Source of the DNA: JALZBN01 sp035525375
Lineage (GTDB): Bacteria; Actinomycetota; Acidimicrobiia; Acidimicrobiales; AC-14
DNA length: 20,082 nucleotides
Direction: 5' to 3'
Assembly: GCA_035525375.1 (NCBI GenBank)
Contig: DATLEI010000059.1
Location: 1 to 20,082 of the forward strand
A model generated the notes under the pieces. That model saw only the letters and a program-made list of their open reading frames with translations. It did no database searches and was not told where the DNA came from. The stretch's first letter is position 1. Each line of letters begins with the position of its first letter. The position numbers and the translations under genes are program-made. This document shows positions 1 to 8,727 of this stretch, piece after piece.

Positions 1-281
1 TGGTGTCGGCGCACAACGCACGGGACCTCGAGCGCGCCAGTGCACTGGGTGCCGACGTCGCCATCGTGTCGCCCGTTCGGCCCACGCCTTCGCACCCCGA
101 AGACCAGGTGCTGGGTTGGGACGGCCTGCAGGCCCTGGCCGCAGCCAGCCCGATGCCCGTCTACGCGCAAGGGGGGCTGGTCCCTGGTGACATCGGCGCG
201 GCGCGCTCTGCAGGGGCCCTGGGTGTGGCGGTCGACATTTCCCGCCTCTCGGGCTCGGGCAGCGACGGGACTACGCCCTGA
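1..281 (+). CDS. C-terminal fragment of a thiamine-phosphate-synthase-like (TMP/TenI) domain protein
   Basis: The reading frame enters from the left edge (first whole codon at 3) and ends at TGA 279-281, giving about 92 residues. It matches the last third of a ThiE/TenI barrel: an SAHNARDLERA strand-helix, then GADVAIVSPVRPT, where ThiE has its phosphate-loop region, then a GGL turn and a GALGVAV segment near the end. The words SAHN, SPVRPTPSHP and PVYAQGGL resemble the ThiE-like domain fused behind a Nudix (MutT-like) domain in 8-oxo-dGTP diphosphatase fusions, more than stand-alone ThiE. The fusion is inference because the N-terminal part lies outside the window. In such fusions the role of the ThiE-like half is not well established. 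The internal GTG at position 3 is probably not the start. Confidence 0.65.
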   Translation, partial: VSAHNARDLERASALGADVAIVSPVRPTPSHPEDQVLGWDGLQALAAASPMPVYAQGGLVPGDIGAARSAGALGVAVDISRLSGSGSDGTTP

Positions 282-485
282 TCGAGCCGCTGTCGGATAG
301 TGATGATGGAACGAACTGACTGATGGATCGAGTCGTAACCACGCCTGCTCGACCCCGTGATCATCGTCTTAATGCTCGGGGCGACGCGACTTTCTCGTCT
401 CAACCTGAAACCGTCGGGCTGGCGAGACCGCACCTGACGATCGAATGACCGTCCGGCGCTTTACTGCATAGGGGCCTCGGTCGAG
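282..485. other. intergenic region upstream of dabB
   Basis: About 204 bp lie between the stop of the ThiE-like fragment and the dabB ATG. I found no convincing -35/-10 pair, strong hairpin with T-run, or small ORF with a good ribosome binding site here. A dabBA promoter is expected in this stretch but could not be placed. There is no LysR-type regulator gene beside dabB in the window. Confidence 0.4.
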
Positions 486-2129
486 ATGACACTGCCTGAG
501 ATGTGCTTGATCGTTGCCCCCGCGCTGCCGGTTACGGCCGCTGCGGCAATAAGCATCGTCCGTCCCGCCGGAGAGCGGTCTTCCCGATGGGCGGTACGAG
601 CGGCCACTGCTGCGTTCGCCGCCGCGGTCGTCGTGGCGGTCGTCGTAGCTGTGAGCGGACCGGTGGCAGCCGTGGTCGAGGGAGGCAATGGCCATGCGCT
701 CTTCGGCCTGTATGCAAGTCGCGTCACCACTCTATTGGGCTTGCTCACCACCGGCGTCGGCTTGGTCGTGCAGTCCTTCGCCAGCCGGAACCTGCAGGGG
801 GATCTGTTCGGGCGCCGTTTCTTCGTACTGGCCTCGCTGCTGACCGCGGCCACGACGTCGGTGGCCTTCTCCGCCACCCTCGGGCTGCTGTGCGCGTCCT
901 GGATCGTGGCCGGCCTCGCGCTGGCTGCGCTGGTGACCCACCGGGTCACCTGGCAACCGGCGCGGCGCTCGTCCCGGCGCACCCTGCGCAGCCTCTGGGT
1001 GGGAGACGCCGCGTTACTGGCCGCCACACTGCTCGCCGTCGTCTCCGTCGGCGACATCGACCTCCGCTCGCCGGCCGCTGCCGCCAGGGAGCTCGCCACC
1101 GCGTCGATCCCGGCGCTCGGTGACCACGTGTTGACGGTGGTCGCCGTGCTCCTGACCGTTGCCGGCATTTCCCGGTCCGCGCTCGTGCCCGTGCACCGGT
1201 GGCTGCCGTCCACGATCGCCGCGCCCACGCCGGTGTCGGCGCTGTTGCACGCAGGCGTAGTGAACGGCGCCGGCATGCTACTGGTGCGACTCGCTCCGGT
1301 GTTCGGGGCATCGGTCTCGGCGACCCACGTGGCTTTCGTCGCGGGTGCCGTCACCGCCTGCTACGCGACGACCGTGATGCTGGTGCGCAGCGACGTGAAG
1401 GGGAACCTGGCGTGGTCCACGGCAGGACAGATGGGCTTCATGACGGTGCAGGTGGCCATAGGAGCGCTCCCCGCGGCGTTGCTCCACATCGTCGGGCACG
1501 GCATGTACAAGGCTGCGCTGTTCCTCGGGGCCGGTGGCTCGGTAACCGCCCATCACCGCCACCACCAACGCCCTGCCCCGCAGGTCGTCGCCCGCAGTGT
1601 TCGCATGGGCGTCGCGCTGCTCGTGCCGGCGGCGGCGATTGCGGCCGCCTACCTGGTCTTCCACCCACACCTGTCCACGGCGGCGCGCGTGCTCGTGATC
1701 GTGTTCGCGTGGGGAACAGCAGCCCGGGCCGTCGATGGGTGGCTCCACTCCGCGCCGTTCCGGCCCGTGTCGACGGTGGTAACGGCGACATTCGGTGCCT
1801 TCGCCGGAGTGTTCGCCTACATCGGTGGGCTGTCCGCCGTCGAGACCTTCGTCGCTCCCGCGCTTCCCGGCGAGGTCGCTGAACCGGTCAGCTCCGCTCT
1901 CCTCGTTGCGACGATCGCGGTGATCGCCCTTGGGGTCGCCGTCGTCTGGTTCACTCCCGGGGACCGGATGCGCGAGGTGCGCGCCCGGGCGTACGCCTTT
2001 GCGCTGACGTCAGCGCCCGTTGCCTCAGAGCTGACGACCCGGGGCAGTTCGACCGGCGTCGCGCCTGTCCCAGAGACCCGCCAGCTTCCGCCGCGCGTGG
2101 AGCTGGCCCGAACGACACGATCAACATGA
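486..2129 (+). CDS. dabB: DabB-like proton-conducting subunit of an inorganic carbon transporter (NuoL/MrpA family)
   Basis: This 547-residue, very hydrophobic protein belongs to the NADH-quinone oxidoreductase chain 5/MrpA membrane family. The core motifs are visible: RSALVPVHRWLP at residues 230-241, PTPVSALLHAG at 247-257, SDVKGNLAWST at 302-312, and HIVGHGMYKAALF at 334-346. In NuoL the first motif carries a lysine where this protein has Arg230. About a dozen membrane helices are expected, and the last ~50 residues are soluble. The assignment as DabB rather than a complex I or Mrp subunit rests on the immediate downstream DabA gene, which overlaps by ATGA (2126-2129), and on the absence of other nuo or mrp genes. 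In the known DAB complex DabB couples cation flow across the membrane to CO2 hydration by DabA. The ATG at 486 is the first start in the open frame; the ribosome binding site is weak. Confidence 0.88.
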   Translation: MTLPEMCLIVAPALPVTAAAAISIVRPAGERSSRWAVRAATAAFAAAVVVAVVVAVSGPVAAVVEGGNGHALFGLYASRVTTLLGLLTTGVGLVVQSFASRNLQGDLFGRRFFVLASLLTAATTSVAFSATLGLLCASWIVAGLALAALVTHRVTWQPARRSSRRTLRSLWVGDAALLAATLLAVVSVGDIDLRSPAAAARELATASIPALGDHVLTVVAVLLTVAGISRSALVPVHRWLPSTIAAPTPVSALLHAGVVNGAGMLLVRLAPVFGASVSATHVAFVAGAVTACYATTVMLVRSDVKGNLAWSTAGQMGFMTVQVAIGALPAALLHIVGHGMYKAALFLGAGGSVTAHHRHHQRPAPQVVARSVRMGVALLVPAAAIAAAYLVFHPHLSTAARVLVIVFAWGTAARAVDGWLHSAPFRPVSTVVTATFGAFAGVFAYIGGLSAVETFVAPALPGEVAEPVSSALLVATIAVIALGVAVVWFTPGDRMREVRARAYAFALTSAPVASELTTRGSSTGVAPVPETRQLPPRVELARTTRST

Positions 2130-4717
2130 GCAACGGAACCGACGGCCACCGCAGACGATCTGACCGCCACACCGAGCTCCTCGCCGAGATCTCCGAAGCG
2201 GCGGAGATCATCGGTCCGCTCTGGCCGCTGACCAGCTTCGTGGCCGTCAATCCCCTCCTCAGCCTGCAGCACCTTTCCTTCGACGACGCCACCGCCGTCG
2301 CCCGACGGTGGCTGCGGGCCCGCACCCATTTGACGCTCGCCGCGTTTCGCGAGACCTACGGGCGCGGCGTCACCACCGACGCCGATCTCCGGCGCGCCAT
2401 CATTGAAGCCGACCCGAAGCTCGCGTCGGAGCCCAGCGTCGAGATCGGGGGGCGAACGGTCGACGCGGTGGAGATCGTCCTATCGGACCTCCTCACAGGA
2501 CCGGACGACAAGCCCCGGGAGACCGCCGGCGATCGGGTCGGCCATACGGATGTCGCGACCGTCAGGGCGGCGACCCAAATCGTGGCTGCGTGGTGTGCGG
2601 TCTTCGTCGACGAGGCCGGCGTTCCGTGGCCGATGCCCGGGCGCGAGCAGGGGTTCTTCCACGCCTGGCGAAACCTCGCGCCACACGACCGGCGGCTCCG
2701 GCGCCTCGCGGGCCCGACCGGCATGAAGTGGCTGGCGCAACTCCCTGATCGTCCGGTGGAGGCACTCGCCGCTTCCCTCGACGCGCTGGGTGTCGCCGGC
2801 AATCACGTCGACGCCCTTCGCGAGCACCTCGGCCGGCTTCCGGGCTGGGCCGGCTACGCGCGCTGGCACGACGAGTGGGCTGGGCCCGACCACGATCGTC
2901 CCCGGTTGCGCCTCGTAGACCTGCTCGCCGTGCAGGTGGCGGCAACCGTCGCGGCGGCCCATGGCACAGTTCCCCAGGCGCCCCCGCAGGACCAGGAGCA
3001 GATTGACAAGAACCTCCTCGATGAGCGGGTGGCGGCGGTGCTCGCCTCTCTCGGCAGCACCTCTGACGACCCATTCGTCGCTTCCGCGGTGCGCAGCGTC
3101 CTGCAGCAGGTGTCGCCGTCGGTGCGGAAGTCGATGTGGCTCGAAGCGAAGGAGGGGAACTTCCGCGATCGTCTGCTGGGGCTACTGAGCCGCCCTGACC
3201 CCGGCCCCGTCGCCGAGCGGCCGGACGTGCAAGCGGCCTTCTGCATCGACGCCCGCTCGGAGGGCCTGGTACGGCACCTGCAGGCATGCGGCCCTTACGA
3301 CACCTTCGGTTTCGCCGGGTTCTTCGGCATTCCCGTCCGCTGGCGGCCCCTGGGGTCGACGGAGAGCGAGCCGCGCTGCCCGCCGCTCGTGACGCCTGAC
3401 CACGAGGTCATCGAGCAGCCGCTCGTCCGTGACGGCGCCCTCGGCTATCTCGCCGCGCAGCGAGCTGCCGGCGCAGGACACGAGGCGTTCCACTTCCCCA
3501 AAGGGAGCCTGGTCGGACCGTTCGCGCTCGCCGAGTCGGCGGGTTTCATCATGGGTCCTGCGGCCGCGGCCAGGACGCTGGCACCGGGCTTCGTACGCCG
3601 CCTGAAGGGACTGACGACGCGCCGAGTGGGCCTCCCGCAAACACGACCGGCTGTCGACTCGGAACACGACGACAGCTCCGGTTTTACGCTCGAGGAGCGG
3701 GTCTCGTTCGCCGAGAGCGTCGTCCGGACCATGGGCTTCACCCGCTTCGCCCGGCTCGTCGTGCTCTGCGGGCACGGGAGCTACAACGTCAACAACCCGC
3801 ACGCGTCGTCGTACGACTGCGGCGCGTGCGGCGGTGCCCCCGGTGGTCCGAGCGCCCGAGTGGTAGTGGCCATCCTCAACGAACCTGCGGTCCGTGCCGG
3901 CCTCGAAGAACGGGACATCGTGGTGCCCGACGACACGCACTTCGTTGCCGCCCAGCACGACACCCCCTCCGACGTCGTGACCATTCTCGACCGCGACGCC
4001 GTGCCGGAGAGCCACGAACGGCTGGTCGCGACGTTCGAGCGCGACGTCGCCCTGGCCGGTGAACGGCTCGCACGCGAGCGCGCCCGGCGGCTCCCGGGAA
4101 ATCCCGCGAAGGTTCGGGTCCGGGGGCAAGACTGGGCCCAGGTGCGTCCCGAGTGGGGGCTGGCCAGCAATGCTGCGTTCGTCGTCGGACCCCGCTCGAT
4201 CACCGCCGGACTCGACTTGGCATGTCGCGTGTTCCTGCATTCCTACGACGCCGAGGGCGATGCTGACGGCAGCGCCCTCGAGACGATCATGACCGCACCG
4301 CTCGTCGTCGGTGTGTGGATCTCCGCTCAGTACTACTTCTCGGCGGTCGACCCGGACCAGTTCGGTGCCGGAGACAAGACGCTGCACAACCCGGTGGGCG
4401 GCATCGGCGTCATGCTGGGCGAGGGGGGCGACCTCCAGGTCGGCCTCCCCGCGCAGGCCGTGGGCGTCGGGGACCGCCGCATGCATCAATCGCTGCGCCT
4501 GCTCGCGGTCATCCAGGCGCCCCTCGAGCGCATCGACGCGATCATTCAGCGCAATCAGGTCCTGCGAGACCTCATCGGCGGGAAGTGGATGACCCTGGCC
4601 GGCCGTTCGCCCCAGGACGAGCAGTGGTCCATCCGCCGCCCGGCCGGCGCGTGGGTGCCGTGGTCCCCCGCCGACGACAGCGTCGATCACACCAAAGCAT
4701 CGCTGGAGGTTCGCTGA
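2126..4717 (+). CDS. dabA: DabA (DUF2309), zinc-dependent carbonic-anhydrase-like subunit of inorganic carbon uptake
   Basis: The 863-residue product is a full-length DUF2309/UPF0753 protein, the soluble partner of DabB at the inner face of the membrane. It is thought to hydrate CO2 to bicarbonate in one direction, driven by the ion gradient through DabB. The zinc-site residues known from the Halothiobacillus protein (Cys351, Asp353, His524, Cys539) have clear equivalents: Cys373 and Asp375 in FCIDARSEG, His550 in LCGHGSYNVNN, and Cys565 in SYDCGACGG. The spacings of 2 and 15 residues are identical to the reference. An N-terminal PLTSFVAVNPL motif typical of the family is present near residue 35. 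The ATG lies inside the dabB stop (ATGA), indicating a coupled operon. No Rubisco or carboxysome genes are nearby, so the bicarbonate may serve anaplerotic carboxylases; that is inference. Confidence 0.93.
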   Translation: MSNGTDGHRRRSDRHTELLAEISEAAEIIGPLWPLTSFVAVNPLLSLQHLSFDDATAVARRWLRARTHLTLAAFRETYGRGVTTDADLRRAIIEADPKLASEPSVEIGGRTVDAVEIVLSDLLTGPDDKPRETAGDRVGHTDVATVRAATQIVAAWCAVFVDEAGVPWPMPGREQGFFHAWRNLAPHDRRLRRLAGPTGMKWLAQLPDRPVEALAASLDALGVAGNHVDALREHLGRLPGWAGYARWHDEWAGPDHDRPRLRLVDLLAVQVAATVAAAHGTVPQAPPQDQEQIDKNLLDERVAAVLASLGSTSDDPFVASAVRSVLQQVSPSVRKSMWLEAKEGNFRDRLLGLLSRPDPGPVAERPDVQAAFCIDARSEGLVRHLQACGPYDTFGFAGFFGIPVRWRPLGSTESEPRCPPLVTPDHEVIEQPLVRDGALGYLAAQRAAGAGHEAFHFPKGSLVGPFALAESAGFIMGPAAAARTLAPGFVRRLKGLTTRRVGLPQTRPAVDSEHDDSSGFTLEERVSFAESVVRTMGFTRFARLVVLCGHGSYNVNNPHASSYDCGACGGAPGGPSARVVVAILNEPAVRAGLEERDIVVPDDTHFVAAQHDTPSDVVTILDRDAVPESHERLVATFERDVALAGERLARERARRLPGNPAKVRVRGQDWAQVRPEWGLASNAAFVVGPRSITAGLDLACRVFLHSYDAEGDADGSALETIMTAPLVVGVWISAQYYFSAVDPDQFGAGDKTLHNPVGGIGVMLGEGGDLQVGLPAQAVGVGDRRMHQSLRLLAVIQAPLERIDAIIQRNQVLRDLIGGKWMTLAGRSPQDEQWSIRRPAGAWVPWSPADDSVDHTKASLEVR

Positions 4718-4736
4718 GCGAGCGACGCTGAGCCGG

Positions 4737-6290
<1,554 letters not shown>

Positions 6291-6293
6291 CGG

Positions 6294-7457
6294 TTAGCTG
6301 CCCATTCCGATGCCCTGATCCCGCTGCAGGTTCTTGCCCTCAGTCTGCAGCGAGGGGGCAACCATGACCTCGGCCTTCTGGAACTCCTTGACTGTTTGAT
6401 AGCCGCAGGTCGCCATCGACGTGCGCAACGCGCCGAACAGGTTCAGCCGCCCGTCGTTCTCGTGAGCCGGGCCAACCAACACCTCCTGAAGCGTTCCCCG
6501 GGGTGCGACCTTGACCCGCGCGCCGCGCGGCAGGCTGGCGTGAAAGGTCGCCATCCCCCAGTGGTTGCCGCGGCCAGGCGACTCGTGGGCGGCGGCGAGA
6601 GGGGAACCCACCATCACCGCGTCGGCACCGCACGCGATTGCCTTTGCGATGTCGCCGCCGGTGCTCATGCCGCCATCGGCGATCACATGCACGTAGACAC
6701 CGGTCTCGTCGAGATGGCGCATCCGGGCCCCGGCGGCGTCGGCAATCGCCGTAGCCTGAGGAACACCAACCCCCAAGACGCCCCGCGTCGTGCAAGCGTG
6801 GCCCGGCCCGACCCCCACAAGAATGCCGACCGCGCCGGTGCGCATGAGGTGCAGAGCTGCGTTGTAAGAGGCGCAGCCACCGACGATCACGGGGATGTCG
6901 AGCTCACGGATGAAGCGCTTCAGGTTCAAGGGCTCGACAGTCTTCGAGACGTGCTCGGCGGAGACCACGGTTCCCTGAATCACCAGTAGGTCGAGTTCGG
7001 CCTCCAGGATCGCCTTGGCGAACTGGGCCGTGCGCTGCGGCGTCACCGACGCGCACGAGACGACACCGGCCTCCTTGATCTCACGGATCCGCTGACCAAT
7101 CAGCTCGGGCTTGATGGGCTCGGCGTAGATCTCCTGCATTCGCAGCGTGGCCTTGTCGGTGTCGGAGGAAGAGATCTCCTCGAGCAATGGCTCGGGGTCG
7201 TCGTAGCGGGTCCAGAGCCCTTCGAGATTGAGGACGCCGACACCACCCAACCGACCCACCTCGATCGCCGTTGCCGGGCTCACCACTCCGTCCATGGCCG
7301 CCGCCATGAGCGGCAGTCCGAAACTGAACGCGTCGATCTCCCAGGTGATGTCAACGTCTTCAGGGTCTCGCGTGCGGCGACTGGGCACGATGGCGATGTC
7401 GTCGAACCCGTACGCCCTCCGGCCGGACTTGCCGATCCCGATTTCAATCTCAGCCAC
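6294..7457 (-). CDS. guaB3: GuaB3-type IMP dehydrogenase family protein
   Basis: The product is a single TIM barrel of 387 residues with no CBS pair, as in the GuaB3 family of Actinobacteria and Cyanobacteria. Motifs seen are an N-terminal EIEIGIGKSGRRAYGFDDI, LMAAAMDGVVSP, GGCASYNAALH, and GPGHACTTRG with the catalytic-type Cys222. Family members are close to IMP dehydrogenase (IMP to XMP, NAD-dependent), though some related proteins act as GMP reductases, so the reaction is not certain from sequence alone. The position directly before guaA supports a role in XMP supply. I chose GTG 7455-7457 because it follows a GGGGGAGAT ribosome binding site by about 5 nt and gives the family N-terminus. 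The frame is open further upstream to about 7574, but that extension does not look like family sequence. Confidence 0.92.
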   Translation of the reverse strand: MAEIEIGIGKSGRRAYGFDDIAIVPSRRTRDPEDVDITWEIDAFSFGLPLMAAAMDGVVSPATAIEVGRLGGVGVLNLEGLWTRYDDPEPLLEEISSSDTDKATLRMQEIYAEPIKPELIGQRIREIKEAGVVSCASVTPQRTAQFAKAILEAELDLLVIQGTVVSAEHVSKTVEPLNLKRFIRELDIPVIVGGCASYNAALHLMRTGAVGILVGVGPGHACTTRGVLGVGVPQATAIADAAGARMRHLDETGVYVHVIADGGMSTGGDIAKAIACGADAVMVGSPLAAAHESPGRGNHWGMATFHASLPRGARVKVAPRGTLQEVLVGPAHENDGRLNLFGALRTSMATCGYQTVKEFQKAEVMVAPSLQTEGKNLQRDQGIGMGS

Positions 7458-7492
7458 TGAGCGATCTCCCCCTTGCCGCCTCCGAAGGAGAC

Positions 7493-7520
7493 AGGATACT
7501 CGCCGACGTTTGAGCAACAA
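7493..7520 (-). promoter_or_regulatory. candidate promoter for guaB3-guaA
   Basis: On the minus strand TTGTTG (7520-7515) and TATCCT (7498-7493) are separated by 16 nt. They lie about 36 bp upstream of the guaB3 GTG, in the 140 bp gap after the metallo-hydrolase gene. This is a pattern match only. Confidence 0.3.
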
Positions 7521-7597
7521 TGCACCCCAAATGCAGGTACGGGTGGCGACGACAGCCGGTGCCGGGCATCTCAAAAACCCATGGCACCCTTCGCCGG

Positions 7598-8416
7598 CTA
7601 GGTCGCTGCTACCGGCGGCTGGCCCTGCGCGGTCATTGCGGCGACGAGGTGCCCGAATTCCTCGGCGTTGGGCGGCACGAAAGGCTCGGCGTCAGGAACC
7701 GTCTGCAGAACCTGCAGGAAATGGTCCAGCGAGGAACCGGCGGCGGCGGGAAGATGTGACGAAAAGATGTGCGTCGGTTGGAGCTGCCGAACGCGCTCGA
7801 GCACCCCACTGAACCGCTGGCGGTCGGTGAGGTGGACCCACGGCGAGTCAGAGGTCGCCCAACCGACCATCCCGCCGGCGAGGTCGTCGGGGGCTACGTC
7901 GGCGACGTTCTCTACGGCATCGGGTAACAGCGCACCGAAAGCGTCAACCGAGAACAGCGCGCCGGTCGACTCGTCGACCACTCCGATCGACAAGGGGTTG
8001 TCGTACACCGGAGGCGGGGTGGCCCGGAGCGTGCGGTCACCGACGTGGATCTGGTCGCCCGTGCGGATGGCGTGCACCCGGTCGAAGGGCACCGGCCACC
8101 ACGTTGACATCCGCATGGCGCTGAATGCGTTCGTGACGAGCCGGGCATTGGGCGCAATCTCGAATATGCGCTCGATGCTGCCCGTGTGATCGGCGTCGTC
8201 GTGGGTGAGCCAGACCCAGCGCAGCGCGGCCGGGTCAACAATGGATGACACGGCGTCGACGAACTGCTCGCGATCGATGCCGATGCCGGTATCGATCAGA
8301 ACTGGCTCTTCGGCCATCAGGACATAGGCATTGACGGGGAGAACCCCCACCCCCGGAATAGGAATGTTGACGGGGAGCACGTGGACATCGGCACCTGCTT
8401 GATAAGGAGCATCCAT
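7598..8416 (-). CDS. MBL-fold metallo-hydrolase, oxygen-binding-di-iron (ODP)-like
   Basis: This 272-residue protein has the metallo-beta-lactamase fold. The main metal motif is THDDADHTG (residues 71-79), giving His72, Asp74, Asp76 and His77. Asp158 in FSVDAFG and His221 in SSHLPAA supply further ligands. The spacing and the FSxD block align with the di-iron domain of flavodiiron proteins rather than with hydrolases carrying HxHxDH, but there is no flavodoxin domain. In flavodiiron proteins the motif is HxExDH and a bridging His falls 19 residues before the FSxD Asp; here those positions are Asp74 and Asp139 (in VYDNPLS). The substrate is unknown: an O2/NO-related sensor or reductase, or a hydrolase, are all possible. 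The ATG at 8416 has no obvious ribosome binding site. Confidence 0.8.
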   Translation of the reverse strand: MDAPYQAGADVHVLPVNIPIPGVGVLPVNAYVLMAEEPVLIDTGIGIDREQFVDAVSSIVDPAALRWVWLTHDDADHTGSIERIFEIAPNARLVTNAFSAMRMSTWWPVPFDRVHAIRTGDQIHVGDRTLRATPPPVYDNPLSIGVVDESTGALFSVDAFGALLPDAVENVADVAPDDLAGGMVGWATSDSPWVHLTDRQRFSGVLERVRQLQPTHIFSSHLPAAAGSSLDHFLQVLQTVPDAEPFVPPNAEEFGHLVAAMTAQGQPPVAAT

Positions 8417-8441
8417 GGGCGCGTGTTTACCGAGCGCTCAA

Positions 8442-8455
8442 CCCTTCGTCAAGGG
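8442..8455 (-). terminator. weak stem-loop downstream of the groESL unit
   Basis: A perfect 5-bp stem (CCCTT/AAGGG) with a 4-nt loop lies in the 107-bp gap between the 62-aa gene and the metallo-hydrolase gene. Read on the minus strand it is followed by only two T residues, so it is at best a weak terminator. It may have no function. Confidence 0.2.
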
Positions 8456-8523
8456 GTGGCGATTGGAGGTGTCGTAACCACAGCCATTCAGCCGAGAAGG
8501 CAATGGTTCGGTCAATCCGAAAG

Positions 8524-8712
8524 CTATTCGGAGGGCGCCGCAGCCTCGGCCTGGGCCAACACGAGCGCATCCAGCAGTTCCCGGAGGCCGGCGGTCTTCA
8601 GGTTGCTCATGACCCGGCCCGGGGGGGTTTCCCCCTTTTCCCACTCCATCCAGGCGGCGAGGAGCTTGACCGGATCGGGGGGTGGCCTGTCGGCGAAAAC
8701 GTGCGAGCTCAC
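8524..8712 (-). CDS. small uncharacterised protein, 62 aa
   Basis: The frame runs from GTG 8710-8712 to TAG 8524-8526, starting 15 bp after the groEL stop. The product is soluble, with no signal peptide or membrane segment. It has a proline-rich opening (ADRPPPDPVKLL), then AAWMEWEKGETPPGRV, then a predicted helix NLKTAGLRELLDALVLAQAE. The pattern of a WxEWExGxTPPGRV stretch followed by LKxAGLRELL resembles small conserved actinobacterial proteins of unknown function that I recall only loosely, so no name is given. Its closeness to groEL suggests co-transcription from the CIRCE-controlled promoter. Three overlapping ORFs on the other strand in this stretch look like shadows. Confidence 0.6.
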   Translation of the reverse strand: MSSHVFADRPPPDPVKLLAAWMEWEKGETPPGRVMSNLKTAGLRELLDALVLAQAEAAAPSE

Positions 8713-8727
8713 GCCTGATCGCTTCGG

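Noticed and set aside
461..1354. 297-residue minus-strand ORF opposite dabB
   Set aside because: Low-complexity Thr/Ala/Arg-rich translation with no recognisable motif. It lies fully antisense to the clear dabB coding frame.
3182..4690. 502-residue minus-strand ORF opposite dabA
   Set aside because: Antisense shadow of dabA, whose zinc motifs lie in the plus frame. GC-rich codons commonly leave such long open frames.
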